A stretch of 64,000 nucleotides of DNA from positions 62,001-126,000 of the forward strand of contig MU385937.1 of NCBI GenBank assembly GCA_022497145.1, written 5' to 3'. The position numbers were made by a program, and so were the translations under genes. Shown piece by piece: positions 34,934 to 44,876 of this stretch. Each line of letters begins with the position of its first letter. The stretch's first letter is position 1. The notes under the pieces are model-generated. The model made no database searches. It was not told where the DNA came from and saw only the letters and a program-made list of their open reading frames with translations. Source of the DNA: Rostrohypoxylon terebratum. Taxonomy: Eukaryota; Ascomycota; Sordariomycetes; Xylariales; Hypoxylaceae.

Positions 34934-36349
34934 ATGGGGGAAATGGAGACCTACCATGGTTATGTGCGTACGCCCGGAGACGCTATCAAGCTCTTCGAAG
35001 CATGCAGATTAGGTTTACTACCTCGAGTCCAGAGGCGGTTATCAGAGAAGGAACGCCAGTCTATCAGGTCAGGCTCCGTCTTCGTGTGGGATGAGAGGGA
35101 AGCCGGCATGCGCAGATGGACCGACGGGAAGTCATGGAGTGCAAGCAGAGTTTCGGGCAGTTTTCTCACCTACAGAGAAATGGAGGGCAAGCGAGGGACC
35201 ACGTTTGGCGCCTCGCGACGAAGCAACGGAAGGACGCCGGACAGCGCTGGTCGACTTAGTGACGACGACCCGGACGGCGAGCCCGAAGGTTACCGTTATA
35301 AAGCAGACGGACTGATGAAACAGTCATTTAGCATAGCAACACAGCAAGGCCAACACCTTCATCTTATCTCATACTATTCCAGGCCCCACGCCGGGGCTCC
35401 CGATCTGCCACAACCAAGCACCGATCCCCAGCTGCGACATATCGTTCCTGCCAAAGGCATGTACCCCGAGTCAAGTTTACACGATACCAACCCTCCTGCT
35501 TTGACGAGAACTCCTATGCAATCCTACGCCACTCATAACACCGCGCTAGAACAACCTGCATACAACGCGTATGGAGCTCCTTGGGGGTCGCCGGCATGGC
35601 AAGGACCTTGGCCGCCTTCACCTAACCAAACTCCGCCCTGGACACAGGGAAAACTCACACCTGAGATGAAGCCTCAAGTCCGACCTCAACCTCACCAGCA
35701 TCAGCACCAGCATCAACATCAGCATCAGCATCAACCTGTGCAAAGGCCCCCACAACTTCCTCCCCTCCCGCCGACTTCTGCGCCATCTACCCAAGCTCCC
35801 ATATATCCTAAGAGTCTTGGTAGTTACGAGAGCGATAGGCTGCCGCCGCCTACTATGAACAGACCCTACCCAATGCCCGCGCGTGCTCCGAGCACATCCC
35901 CTCAGTCGCAGCATCTTCAGCTTCAAGCTGTACAAGCCGCTCAAGCAGCACAAGTCACGCAAGCGGCACAGGCCGCGCAAGCAGTCCAGGCCATGATAGA
36001 TCCACGGCTATCCGCCACAAGCGCACGCAATCCCCAAGGACCACTTCCTACGATACCATCAGCATCTCGAGGCTTGACGCCTCCGAGAACTCATTCTGTT
36101 TCGCCACCGAGACCCGTGGGTCCTGAAAGCGTGAACAATGCGAATAAGGCCAGTCTGTCGGCGCTACTTAATATGACACCGGCAAACTCAGAGCCGAACA
36201 GCGCAAACCCCGGTAGCAACAACAGCGCCGGTAGTTCACCCAGAGCCCTCTCAGCGGGAACTGCAGGTGTCCCTCCGCCACCGGTTGACATGTTTAGAAG
36301 GGAGGACAGTAGAGCAATTCGATCGCTCGATCGAAACCTCTGCATTTAA
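34934..36349 (+). CDS. WOPR-domain transcriptional regulator, Gti1/Pac2 family
   Basis: Nuclear DNA-binding regulator of the WOPR family, which controls development, morphology switching and virulence-related or secondary metabolism programmes in fungi. Single exon, 471 aa. WOPRa spans about 4-88 (METYHGYVRTPGDAIKLFEA, then SVFVWDEREAGMRRWTDGKS and SGSFLTYREMEGKRG). WOPRb is about 120-155 (YRYKADGLMKQSFSI, then QHLHLISYYSR). METYHGYVRTP and LLPRVQRRLSEKER point to the Pac2-type branch rather than the Wor1/Ryp1/Sge1 branch; this subgroup call is from memory of the families. The rest is disordered: a His-Gln alternating tract (about 254-270), Pro-rich stretches and an Ala-Gln repeat (about 331-353). 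The start is the first ATG giving the conserved N-terminus. It lies alone in a gene-poor region of about 25 kb behind a long leader-like sequence. Confidence 0.93.
   Translation: MGEMETYHGYVRTPGDAIKLFEACRLGLLPRVQRRLSEKERQSIRSGSVFVWDEREAGMRRWTDGKSWSASRVSGSFLTYREMEGKRGTTFGASRRSNGRTPDSAGRLSDDDPDGEPEGYRYKADGLMKQSFSIATQQGQHLHLISYYSRPHAGAPDLPQPSTDPQLRHIVPAKGMYPESSLHDTNPPALTRTPMQSYATHNTALEQPAYNAYGAPWGSPAWQGPWPPSPNQTPPWTQGKLTPEMKPQVRPQPHQHQHQHQHQHQHQPVQRPPQLPPLPPTSAPSTQAPIYPKSLGSYESDRLPPPTMNRPYPMPARAPSTSPQSQHLQLQAVQAAQAAQVTQAAQAAQAVQAMIDPRLSATSARNPQGPLPTIPSASRGLTPPRTHSVSPPRPVGPESVNNANKASLSALLNMTPANSEPNSANPGSNNSAGSSPRALSAGTAGVPPPPVDMFRREDSRAIRSLDRNLCI
35693..35740 (+). repeat. CAT/CAG coding repeat giving a His-Gln tract
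   Basis: About eight alternating CAN-CAN dicodons encode HQHQ repeats within the WOPR protein. A second coding repeat at 35926-35995 encodes AAQ units. Both are in frame and likely length-variable between strains. Confidence 0.85.
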
Positions 36350-38801
36350 AGATTCATGGGCAGGAAGTTGCATCAATCGGGAGTCTAAAAACTTGCATTC
36401 TTAATTTACGGCGGGCATTCTCTTTTCTCTTAAGTGCGAGCGTCTTTTTTTATCGACTGTCTACAGGCATCCCCAGCGGGACGGAGTTACGGAATCCTTT
36501 GACGAAGGTCACGAGAGGGCGGTGGATAATCACATATACCGATCTGGTACTCCGCAAATAATTCGGGAGCAAACATCAGATTATGACGCCCTCGTGGGCT
36601 GGCATATCCAAGGGGGCCTCAGAGGCAAAAGGAGGAGACTACGGTTCGGATGGTAGATAGGTAGCTTCGCGATACCATGAAATTAGAGCGTCCAAATTAT
36701 TCTTCACAACACTTCATCAGATTTCGAATAGCTACGCAGCCTTGTGTGCCAATTTCCCAGCAGTCGACGACATGGATAGTAATGAAATTGCGATTTCTAT
36801 TGCGATTTCTTGGTAGAGCATATGAGGCTAAGGAGGCATACAGGGATTTGTGATCCGCAGATGGACCATGTGGATTGCGAAGTCAAACACGATACCCCCC
36901 TGCAACGCATCCCGTTTATTCTTTCCTAGCCACCTGCGACATCCATGTCGAGATTCCCACGAATTCAAACAAGGTTTTCCAAGGGTCACCTCCATCTCTC
37001 TCCAAACTCAAACCCGACCGCTCGTGAGCAACCGAACAGACGATGAATCTGGGTCCACTACCAGTTTTTGCGGCGTGGGAAGCATCCTACCTGGCACTTT
37101 ATCCTAGCTTTCCTAGCTGTTCTGGGTCCATCGTACCAACGGAATTTTCCCGTCATGTTATTTGGTAGATAGTACCTACGTATGCGGCGTACGAATACTT
37201 GGGAATGCAAAGACCGTTTGTGTATGTGCAGTGGCCGCCGGCGTGGGCGATTTACCGGGCTAGAACACCTCACCCAAATCGTACAATACATAGATAGGTA
37301 CCTAGTAATAGCACTGCACGCTTACTTCTAGATAATACGCGATAGGAATATAATGCTACCGTTTATGTACTTACCTCCGATCCCGAAAATGGCTCCGGCT
37401 TCGAGTATTATTGAATGAATATTATGACATAGTATGTCCAGGAAGATAAAAGAGAGTTGGAATGCGTCTTACCGCTCTTATCATGGTGCGGTCATCGTCC
37501 GATCTCGTGCTGTGATTGTATGACATCTGCGACGCGCACGCGGTAATCTCTGAAGGGACTCCTGTTGCAACATATGCACTCAATGCAAGATTCTTACCCA
37601 AGGTAGATAATCTCCGAGGTCAAAGAGGAGGGGAGGGGGGGAGAGAAGAAATGGTTTCGTTTCACTTTGTTCTTCGTACGTTCGAACCAATATTCTCTGG
37701 GCTGTGTTTGCGCAAGTTTTCCGCCCCACAATCGAGACAGAAGGCAAAACCAAGATGTGGGTAAGCTGTCGTATGTAGTGGACGTATTTGTCTATTGGGT
37801 GGTCCAGGGGTGTTCCAGAATACCTTATCTTAGGTAAGGTTATTTCTCTATTTGTCTTGGCTTCGGCTTCGGTTACCTCATCCCTTTTTCGGGCCCTACG
37901 TTGCCAAGCATCGCCAACCGTAGCGTAATCTGAAACTGTTCGTTATGTCAATATTGCTTCAATACCTAATGAGTTAGTATAACCCGATCTAGCCGAATCC
38001 AAGAACCGAGAAGCACTATTACGAAAGAATCAAAGGACAGCGAGTGGGCGAGGACTCGAGGATCCACGATAATATCATAATATCGACTGCCGAGAACCCG
38101 GCAGCGGTAAGGTTAGGGTATGTTGCTAGGTACGTACCTGTGTTCGAGTAACAGTAGTTAGGTCCAATCAATGCCATACTATGTAGTAGACTTATGTAAT
38201 GGTCATTCACATAGGCTTTTTGAGTTCAACCGAGCGAAGATCCTACCCCTTAACTTTAAATTTTTAAAGGTTAAAGTTAGCGCCGCAGATCAATGGCGAT
38301 GACGTTCACCCTTGTGCGACCGACTGCAACCGAAGTCCAAGGTCGTGGTTGGCCTTGCTCGAAACTTCAGCGAGGACCCGCGCGAACGAACCCTAGCGCG
38401 CGGGCCAATCAGCGGCTAAGCAATTGGGTTCTTTGTAGCCCCCATAGGGCGAGGGGAAACTTTATTGTTGATTTAGATTTCTTCTCCACACCACAAATTT
38501 GACGACCTTGCACTAATACTACTAGGTATGTACGTACCTAGTAGATAAGAGAGAGAGAGCGAAAGCGTGAAGCATGGGAAGATTCTCTAGGAACAAGGTT
38601 AGGAAGGCATGGGCAAGTACCTCGTTAATAGACATGGATTAGGGAGATTGAGATTTCCCGCCACGTGATTATCTCTTTTTTTACGCACAGCGCTATCGAA
38701 ATCGTCGAAATCGCGGTATGGAACAGGTACCCGGAACTTCTGCCTAATCGGCTATCGCGACGGAGTACTACCAAAGTACCTTTGACGTAGGCAATTCCGC
38801 C

Positions 38802-38828
38802 ATCGCAACCATCGCAACCATCGCAATC
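38802..38828. repeat. Tandem repeat, 9-base unit ATCGCAACC x3
   Basis: Two exact units and a third with one change (ATCGCAATC), in intergenic DNA. Confidence 0.85.
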
Positions 38829-39125
38829 ATCGAAGCTAATACCATATTAATTCTACATACTATGTAGAACCAGGTTTTACGTCAACTCGAATACAACGGC
38901 GCATCGGCGCGCCCATCGGGAGGTTCCATCCACGTGTGATTACTCATTATATTGTTAATTTTGTTACGGGATCGGTACGTTACCACGGTAGGTATTGCTG
39001 GCCACTGGCCAGAGCGTTCCAGGGCCCAGGCTACCTACCAGCCTATTACTAGGTAGCTGAGCCCAGCAATGGAGGATCTGGGGGGGCCGTTTAGGTAAAG
39101 AGGCTAAGAAGCTAACAGATTATGT

Positions 39126-39171
39126 GGGACATTGGGACATTGGGACATTGGGACATTGGATATTGGGACAT
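39126..39171. repeat. Tandem repeat, 8-base unit GGGACATT
   Basis: Four exact units at 39126-39157, then a degenerate GGATATT and a final GGGACAT. It is another 8-base array like those near 31.8 kb but with an unrelated unit. Confidence 0.9.
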
Positions 39172-40850
39172 ATATTATTTGAGAGCATAAAGACCACATC
39201 TCATATAATGAACACCAATCTAACATTAGTCGATGATTGTCTATTCACTTACTGAATGGGATCGCCGATAACTAGGGTCTTACTTTGGTTTTGCTCTAAA
39301 CCTCTAACTCGCCAGCATAGTCATAGTCTCGAGCTCTCGTCCCTCGTCCTCATTTCGTTCGACCCTGAGTCAACAGCGTGCTAACATACCTAGTGTAGGC
39401 AACGGCAGAGGATGGAAAATATTTCAGTCTCGGGTCCGACTATTATTAGTATTCTTTTCTTGATATGGTTAGTCAGCAGGCGGGATGGAGTTGGAACGGA
39501 AGCGGCAGAGACTCGGGAACAGCTGCGATGCAACGGCTAGCACCATTATATCAAGGTTAGTCATCCATCGCGCTATGGGTTGAGTGGGTGCCTTCATCGC
39601 AACTTTTTTCCGGTTCACTTGGGACGATACTATCCTACTATGTAGCAGCCTAGCTACATAACATGGGGAAAAAGGCACACCGCATTAGCGCTGCCGGGGA
39701 GATTAGGTTGGTTATGCTAGTTACATAGTATGTTAATATGTAGTAGCAGTGTATGGATATAGAGGAGTCCAGCTGGACGGCTTCAAATCCTACAAGGCAT
39801 ATACACTAGATATCCTATTAAGATATCCTATTATCTAAGCACTTGCATGGTATCCCTACGCACATGGAAAGGTCGCACGCCAAATGGAGTCCGAAGGAAG
39901 ACCAACAATACGTCCCATGCCTACGCAGTACATACTAGTATCAATACCGAGCTACACCGCCTCACTCGACGACCATTTCCCCGTTTTAGCAGCAGCAGGT
40001 TGCGGCGCAAGACCCCATCAACCAGTTTAGCTGGTTTTGATTTTTTTTTTTTTTGTGCACTTCTGCTTCTTCTTCTTTTCCCAACCACCTTTTCTTATTT
40101 GATTTTTCGTTCATTTATGTTACTCATTTCGCGCGTTTTTTCCCTCTTCGCTTATGCTTATTCGGACCCGAGATGTGCGCCTCCAAGGCACGGGTTGAGC
40201 TCACGAGGGTTCGAGACCTTGGTTTGGCGCTCGCTGGCTACGCGTGTGACTTCTTGGTAGCGAGAAGGAATGATTGTCCGTCTGGTAACCGTTTTCCCTC
40301 TCTCTCGATCATCAACCTGCGTCTTGTTTAATTGACATGTGAATGACTACCTATATTTAGTACTATATCGTTAAGCGATGTAGGGTTTGATTTTCTGTTT
40401 ACCCTACGATTAGGTACTGAGTATAAGACGTGGTGTCGTGAAGAGTAAGCCCGATACTATTTCTAGCTAGAGGACCGGTTCTTGGTTCTTGGTGTTATAG
40501 AGAGCGACCACTTAGTAAGTGTCATGTGGACGAAAAGAACTTTTCTGGAAAATCACACATAATACCAAGACTTCCAAGAATGTAACACTTAATTCAAGGA
40601 ATGTGTACTGAATAGATGGTAGGAGATACGGTGTGCTACATGCCACAACAATCTTTCGGCCGATGAGACCTATTGAAGTTTAGTAGGTAGCTGTCATCCG
40701 CGAGAGCTTCTCGAAGGATCATTGAACTTTTCTCCTCCGAGTAAAGGCCCTCAGATGCCAAGTGACTCCTTGTGATTGGGAATTTCTCACACATGATTTG
40801 ATCTTTTCCAGCTGCCTTCGTGTAATCTCCGTGATGCTTCGGTCCTACGT

Positions 40851-40866
40851 ACCTACGTACGTAGGT
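40851..40866. repeat. Perfect 16-base palindrome ACCTACGTACGTAGGT
   Basis: It equals its own reverse complement. It is built from the ACCTA/TAGGT words common in this intergenic DNA around a central TACGTA. Confidence 0.85.
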
Positions 40867-42599
40867 TGGGTGTCCATTTGCGTAAGGAGATTAATTCTCA
40901 TTGACTCTTCGTATATAGGTAGATAAGGCAATTCTCGGGCTATTTACCTAGTAGTCAAGATTGTCATCACCACACGATGAACTCTTCTGTGTGGTTACAA
41001 CTCACTCTAACATGAGTCCCAAGTATTATCGCATACTAGTTTCGCCGGGGTAAAGGAGTACCCACGAGGTAATTTATGTCAGTAGCCCAGCAATTGACAA
41101 GGCACCATCCTCTCTTCGTATAAACTATCACCACTTCGACAAACAGCCAATCCATCGCTCCCATTACAAAAGCTGAAAGCTAAGGGAAGGGAGTCCCGCC
41201 TCCTCCTCTACCTTAGTCCAATCTAGCAAAAAGCTTGTTTTTCCCTCTCCGCCTAGTCCTTCACGTGGTATGGGAGTGGATAGCGGAGGAGCACCAACAT
41301 CCACTCCTCCCCACGTCGCGTCGAGCGACCGCCTACGAGAACTCCGTGGGGCTCTGCTCGAAAGCGGACGCTCCATCCCGGCGCCGATGTGACACGGCGG
41401 TGCGAGCTAGACACGTATGTATGGCAGCAGCCCATCAATCGCCGTCTCAGGCCAGGATCGCGGGCGTTGCCGAGCCGTAACAAAGCGCACGAGCTAACGC
41501 GCATACAGAAACTCCTCTGCCATTCATCCATGATATTACAGTACCTACATATGTACGTACGTGGTATCAAGGTGTAGTCGTGGCGCTACGAAAGCGTGAA
41601 GGATGGCCTTTTTATCTCGTGTGCCTCCTCCTTTAAATCCTCCCCCATGCCGCTTTAGGAAAGTCCCGTCGAAATAGGGTCTCCCAAGCCGTCTGGGTAA
41701 TCGGTCAGGATCTAGATCCGTCTCATGCCTTTGCAATAAGCTTAAAAAAGAGCCTCACATGTTACAGAAGGGGCTGCGATAGTGCTTCCAAAATAGACGC
41801 GCGTCCCGTGGCATGTTCCGGATTCGGGAGGTGGTTATCTGTTCTTGTCTCCTCAGCCTTGTTTTTGTTTTGTTTTCGCGTCTCATTTGGTATAGTAGGA
41901 GCTCTCAAACGAACGCAAGTGAAATTATTTGTATCGCGCTTCATACATACCTACCTATTATCTAATGCTTGTGATTTACGGCTTTGTAGGTCCGAATTAA
42001 TGTGCCAAGGACGGCAAGATTCTAGATGGTTGTTTCTCAGTGGAAACATGGCGTTTGAAGGGTGATGTTTGTAATGTTTCCTACATTCGTTCGTGCTGAT
42101 CAGGAAGGTTAAGATGAACATACCTAGGTAAGGCAGTAACATAGGTAGCCTCGAAATACTTGATTTAGTAGTTGCCTTTTCTCAAACACCAGAACACTTG
42201 ACTACGTGTAATAAGGTGTTTGACATATGGGGAAGGTACCTACCTATCATAATATAACCAGAACTAGACATAGAGGCCGACCATAACATCCCCTTCATGA
42301 ATCGGGACTAGGTGTTCAATCAAGATTTCTACGATGATGCCTAAACAAATTGTATGACCAATAAATTTCCATAGACGTACTGTCACGATGCAAACATAGG
42401 AGCAAGGAAAAGACTATATGCTGCGTGAGGAGCTCTAAGCTCACTCACACCAAGGGTCATGGTATATACAGGAAGTTCTCCTTTGTCTAACTGAGCCATA
42501 AGGGGTGATGCTATGCCAAGGGACCCCCTATCGTGGGAGGTCGCAAGATCTTCGTAGAAGGCTTGACAGCACGTACCAACATCGATGTTGGGTTTTGGC

Positions 42600-43560
42600 A
42601 TCAACCAACAGATGAAGTTTTATTAGTTATATACAAACGAAGGGACTTCTTCGGCCTCCTTTAGTACATACCTGGTACGATTCATCAAATAATTTTAGGG
42701 TCACTGGTAGTCATGTCTCTCATGGACAGTTCATATAATAAGCAATCGTTGTTGTATTTTCTAAGCTACGAGATCTAAAGCGGTTCTCAAAGCTATGTAC
42801 GTATCTTACGTTCATATGTCACATGGGATGCCTATCACTTCATGTGTCACGCCTATCAGTCACTTACCCAGAAATGTATTTGGGTATTCCAGGTCACAGC
42901 TTTCGTGTTAGCTTGAATCTTCAAATTCCAGTAACATTCGAATGAGCGTAATTGTAGTACTTTAATGTGATATCGGTCAACACATTTCATAGTAAAATGA
43001 CCTGTTACATTTTATAATATATCAACAGTATCTGGAAAATCTTTATGTATATATTCTAGTATATTCTAAGATAATTCCATTGAGTGACTTGCAACTTTCC
43101 CTAATGTTGTAAACACATCCAAAACATATAAGAGAAAAGTGAACGAACCTTAAGACGATCAATACCTATTGATCTAATAGAGATTTGGATAGAATAGGTC
43201 GAGTATAACATTGCTAATAAAGACTTAGGCTTGTTCTAGGTAGGCAGTACAATAAATTATACTCCACGAATCGATTTAAATCTGTCTTCACTGAAGACCT
43301 TGATTTGATAAATTTCTTAATTGACTTAGAAACAAATCATCCAGTAGATCAATTTCCTTGTGTTTAAGCAGTTGTCTAGAAAGATTGAATATATTATTGT
43401 GCTTGGGGCACTCTTATAGGCTATACTAACTTTTCAATAACGTATGCCACTCCATCCTGTCTTATAGGATATCTAAATTGCCCCTTAACCGACGATGTCT
43501 CCCCCGAAAGGCCGTTCTATAATATACCAGCGCTACACATTCGTCTACCCATGTGCTAGC
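42600..43560. other. AT-rich intergenic island
   Basis: This stretch is visibly richer in A and T than its surroundings, lowest around 42960-43080, and has no frame of note. It lies just downstream of the PAQR gene. It may be a decayed or repeat-induced-mutation-affected repeat, or simply relaxed sequence; I see no element ends. Confidence 0.5.
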
Positions 43561-43601
43561 ACGAATCCCCTAGAGAAGAAACCAGCCACAATCACGAAAG
43601 T

Positions 43602-44876
43602 TCATGGTATACATTGTCGGTTATAATAGTTATAATCCAGCGCGTCGAGTACTCCGGCTAAGTGGACCACTGTAGCCATTACGACGAGAATATGGAATAT
43701 CTGGTGCGATGATCCATATAAGTCGAACTTTCCCGGGCTGATGCTCTCGGGGAACCTAGTCTACGCGCTCGGTGATATTCTGGTCAGTGAATTGGACTTT
43801 CTTGTTCGTTTTATTCTCTGTCGAATAGCGGTAGGTAGGCGAGCGAGCGGAATTCTAAGAGAAACAGTAGCGGTGGCTGCTCATAAGACAAATTGAAAAT
43901 GACTCACAGCGTATACGACGGCGCCGAGTAGAAACAATCCTCCCTCTGCTAAGTAGTAGGCTAGGCCGGACTGCTTCATCATTTGAGCGAAACCGAACAT
44001 GCAGATCCCGTGGATAATTGGCGCTAGACCCGATAATCCCGTAGAAACAAATGTCAGCAGACGTAAGGTTCGCCACCGAGGTCCTTGAAATGTTGGCGCC
44101 AGCACGATGACGATGGATATTGCTGCGAGAGATCCGATCTGTAACCAGATATAGTATGGGCGGTCAGTTTTCGGTCATGTTATTTCAATCTAACCATACC
44201 GTATTGGGGGCTCATGGTTGAATCATTTGCAATGGTGTGATTAACGTAGGGGAAGTTCGACAACGAGTAGGTAGAGGGACCTATTGCTCACCATCGACCA
44301 ATATATCTTCCTCTCTAACATTTCGCACCAGAAGCCGACGTAGATTCCGGATATGAAAGAACCTAGAATTAAAAGAATAATGCCGACAAAATCGAGACGC
44401 AGCCATAGTGCCTCGACTTGATGTGAATGACACATGAGAGTGTGATATGCGCTCGAAAAGCCGAGACACGCAACCGCAGAGATCATCTGGACCGCAACAA
44501 TACCGGCATCCCTGCCATCACGGTTCATTAGACGCGCAATGATGTACGCTAGACAGCTCACGAGTAGTGCTGCCGCTGGCAATAAATGCGTGTAGATGTT
44601 CATCGTCTCGTTGTGTATGTATATCCAACTCCCAAAGCAAGCACGTGTTGAGTGGGACACGGGGCGGTAGCCATTCCGGATGTACGGGTTGTCTTGGTAC
44701 CACTCTGGGATTGCTTCGTACGAGAGCAGGGGATGATGGTGGAAGTCGTGGGTTTCACATTCGGAACTCCTCGTTGAGCTCTCGGTAATGCCGAGACTTG
44801 GCTGTTGTTTCTCATCCGCCGATGATCGCACTTCGGCAGAGTCGTGAGTGAGCTCGGTCGATCGCAATGTCATCAT
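43602..44876 (-). CDS. PAQR / AdipoR-like seven-TM receptor (hemolysin III family)
   Basis: Integral membrane protein of the progestin-adipoQ receptor family, related to yeast IZH proteins linked to zinc and lipid homeostasis; members resemble zinc-dependent ceramidases. Exons are 44876-44292, 44138-43908 and 43760-43602 (324 aa), joined GTGAGC/ACAG and GTGAGT/GTAG in phase 0 to read WSM-IGSLAAIS and VYA-TRFPESISP. Family marks are IPEWYQDNPYIRNGYRP and HNETMNIYTHL near 62-95, SSAYHTLMCHS (about 144-154) and SHQIFHILVV near the end; the His of the second and the two His of the third are the expected zinc ligands and all are present. Seven hydrophobic segments follow a hydrophilic N-terminus of about 90 residues. 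Intron 1 (153 nt) is the longest in this gene. Confidence 0.92.

Larger units (their letters stand above)
36350..42599. other. Gene-poor region downstream of the WOPR gene
   Basis: No gene is recognised. The first few hundred bases are the WOPR 3' UTR and terminator. Frames such as 39847-40260 (137 codons, crossing a poly(T) run) look like chance. The region holds a GGGACATT array (39126-39171), an ATCGCAACC array (38802-38828), a 16-base palindrome (40851-40866) and several TAGGTA words. Confidence 0.55.

Noticed and set aside
39847..40260. 137-codon plus frame
   Set aside because: It contains a poly-Phe/Leu stretch from a poly(T) run and has no similarity; a chance frame in gene-poor DNA.
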